Positions 7,609-8,240 of a stretch of DNA of 8,240 bases are shown here, one piece after another. The notes beneath the pieces were generated by a model that was not told the origin of the DNA, ran no database searches, and worked only from the letters and a program-made list of their open reading frames with translations. Position 1 is the stretch's first letter; every line of letters begins with the position of its first letter. The stretch is from DASWHD01 sp036393335 (lineage in GTDB: Bacteria; CG2-30-53-67; CG2-30-70-394). Position numbers and translations under genes: made by a program. The stretch is taken from positions 1-8,240 of the forward strand of contig DASWHD010000226.1 in the NCBI GenBank assembly GCA_036393335.1, written 5' to 3'.

Positions 7609-7926
7609 GTGGAAAAATTGAACAACATCGATCTCGACGCGACCTCGCTCGTCAGTATCGACCCGATCGCCGTACGCCTGCACCGGCCCGTGGAACGCCA
7701 GGTGTGTGAGCGGTCAAAGCCGCACGATGCACGTGATCTCGACCCCGCCGCTCTGCTCCTGCTCGATCCCCTGGCCGTGCGCCACCGGCAGCCCCGCGAA
7801 CGCCAAGAGCGGCGTCGGCCGGAGGTTTCCTGGCTCCCCAGCTACGCCGCAAACGCCCTTCCAGGGTCGGTCCTCCTCGTGCCGGTCCTCGCCGTCATGG
7901 TTGTGCTCCTGAGCCGCGTGCTCTAG
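7609..7926 (+). CDS. Small unrecognised, probably tail-anchored membrane protein with an internal duplication
   Basis: I do not recognise this 105-residue protein. Its N-terminal two thirds consist of two related 24-residue units, DLDATSLVSIDPIAVR... and DLDPAALLLLDPLAVR..., each ending PxERQ, identical at 13 of 24 positions. A basic stretch follows (RERQERRRPE), and then a single C-terminal hydrophobic helix, GSVLLVPVLAVMVVLL, which suggests a cytoplasmic domain anchored by its tail. There is no signal peptide. The GTG at 7609 is one possible start; the TTG at 7618, five bases after AGGGTGG, has the better Shine-Dalgarno and would give 102 residues. It lies 76 bases downstream of the predicted sigma-54 start site, is divergent from the kinase, and is followed by an intrinsic terminator, so it is probably a single-gene transcript controlled by the neighbouring regulator. 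The promoter, duplication and terminator together argue that it is real. Confidence 0.6.
   Translation: MEKLNNIDLDATSLVSIDPIAVRLHRPVERQVCERSKPHDARDLDPAALLLLDPLAVRHRQPRERQERRRPEVSWLPSYAANALPGSVLLVPVLAVMVVLLSRVL
7630..7806 (+). repeat. Two 72-base coding units 105 bases apart
   Basis: Unit 1 (7630-7701) and unit 2 (7735-7806) both begin GATCTCGAC and end in codons for ERQ. Their products share D-L-D...L...D-P-x-A-V-R...P-x-E-R-Q. The register is exact, with no gaps over 24 codons. They are separated by 33 bases encoding VCERSKPHDAR. Confidence 0.7.
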
Positions 7927-7960
7927 ACCCAGGGAAAAACGGTAACATCGAGGCCATCAC

Positions 7961-8010
7961 AGCCTCGGCTCCGCACCCTCCGGAGGTGTTGGAGCCGAGG
8001 CTATTTTGTT
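7961..8010 (+). terminator. Intrinsic terminator after the small membrane-protein gene
   Basis: AGCCTCGGCTCC (7961-7972) pairs perfectly over 12 bases with GGAGCCGAGGCT (7991-8002), followed by ATTTTGTT. The loop contains a further CACC/GGTG pairing. It lies 34 bases after the stop codon at 7924-7926. An alternative stem just upstream, CGAGGC (7949-7954) with GCCTCG (7962-7967), would compete with it. Confidence 0.85.
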
Positions 8011-8198
8011 AGCGCACACTCCTCACCGTAGCTCTGCAGCGCCCGCGCCGCGTGCGTGGCAACCCAAGAGGACCGGCGCACCGCAGGTGGGATCGCGATG
8101 CTAGCCCCAACACTGTTTAATTAGAGACGATGCGGGGTCGTGGCCGTTGATACAGGGTCGGTCCGGGTGGGGAGCGTTTGCAGGGGAAGGAGCTCATT
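8011..8198. other. Intergenic stretch without a recognisable gene
   Basis: I see no supported coding frame, RNA gene or clear promoter here. A TTTAAT at 8116-8121 could be a -10 box but has no convincing -35 partner. The final bases carry AAGGAG (8187-8192), which belongs to the frame starting at 8199. Confidence 0.4.
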
Positions 8199-8240
8199 TT
8201 GCGTTTGACCGCCCGTGGATTGCACCGGCCGCGGCTGGAG
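8199..8240 (+). CDS. Possible start of a gene that leaves the window (TTG start)
   Basis: TTG at 8199 opens 14 codons to the window edge, reading MRLTARGLHRPRLE. A strong AAGGAG Shine-Dalgarno sits six bases upstream (8187-8192), and the codons are GC-rich at the third position. The fragment is too short for family assignment. A second TTG at 8205 is possible but worse placed. Confidence 0.4.
   Translation, partial: MRLTARGLHRPRLE

Overview
The window is GC-rich bacterial DNA whose genes strongly prefer G or C at third codon positions. It carries Shine-Dalgarno sites, a sigma-54 type two-component system and REP-like GTAGGAGCGG repeats. Together these suggest a proteobacterium, most likely gammaproteobacterial, but no marker gene allows a firmer placement.

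Layout, left to right. Positions 1-253 (minus) hold the first 84 codons of a Gfo/Idh/MocA-type NAD(P)-binding oxidoreductase that runs off the left edge. Positions 535-3932 (plus) hold a three-gene cluster: an ArsB/NhaD-superfamily (P-protein-like) ion transporter, a small two-CBS-domain protein, and a second transporter that aligns with the first without gaps and is about 87% identical by hand count. This cluster is bracketed by two copies, in the same orientation, of a palindromic MITE-like repeat (345-528 and 3929-4199). The left copy ends six bases before the first start codon. The right copy begins at the stop codon of the last gene.

Convergent to the cluster, a minus-strand pair with a 4-base ATGA overlap encodes a membrane sensor histidine kinase (5657-7402) and an NtrC-family sigma-54 activator (4278-5660). 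The region upstream of the kinase contains a near-consensus sigma-54 promoter (7506-7522, plus) pointing away from the pair. That promoter points at a small gene (7609-7926) for an unrecognised, probably tail-anchored membrane protein built from two copies of a 24-residue unit. The small gene is followed by a strong intrinsic terminator (7961-8010). A TTG-start reading frame with a good Shine-Dalgarno may begin at 8199 and leave the window.

How the parts may work together (inference): the CBS protein probably senses adenine nucleotides and modulates the two transporters. The kinase/activator pair probably controls the divergent small membrane protein through sigma-54. The sequence does not link the two-component system to the transporter cluster directly. 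The least explained parts are the internally repeated small protein with its sigma-54 promoter, and the modular palindromic repeats flanking a mosaic transporter duplication.
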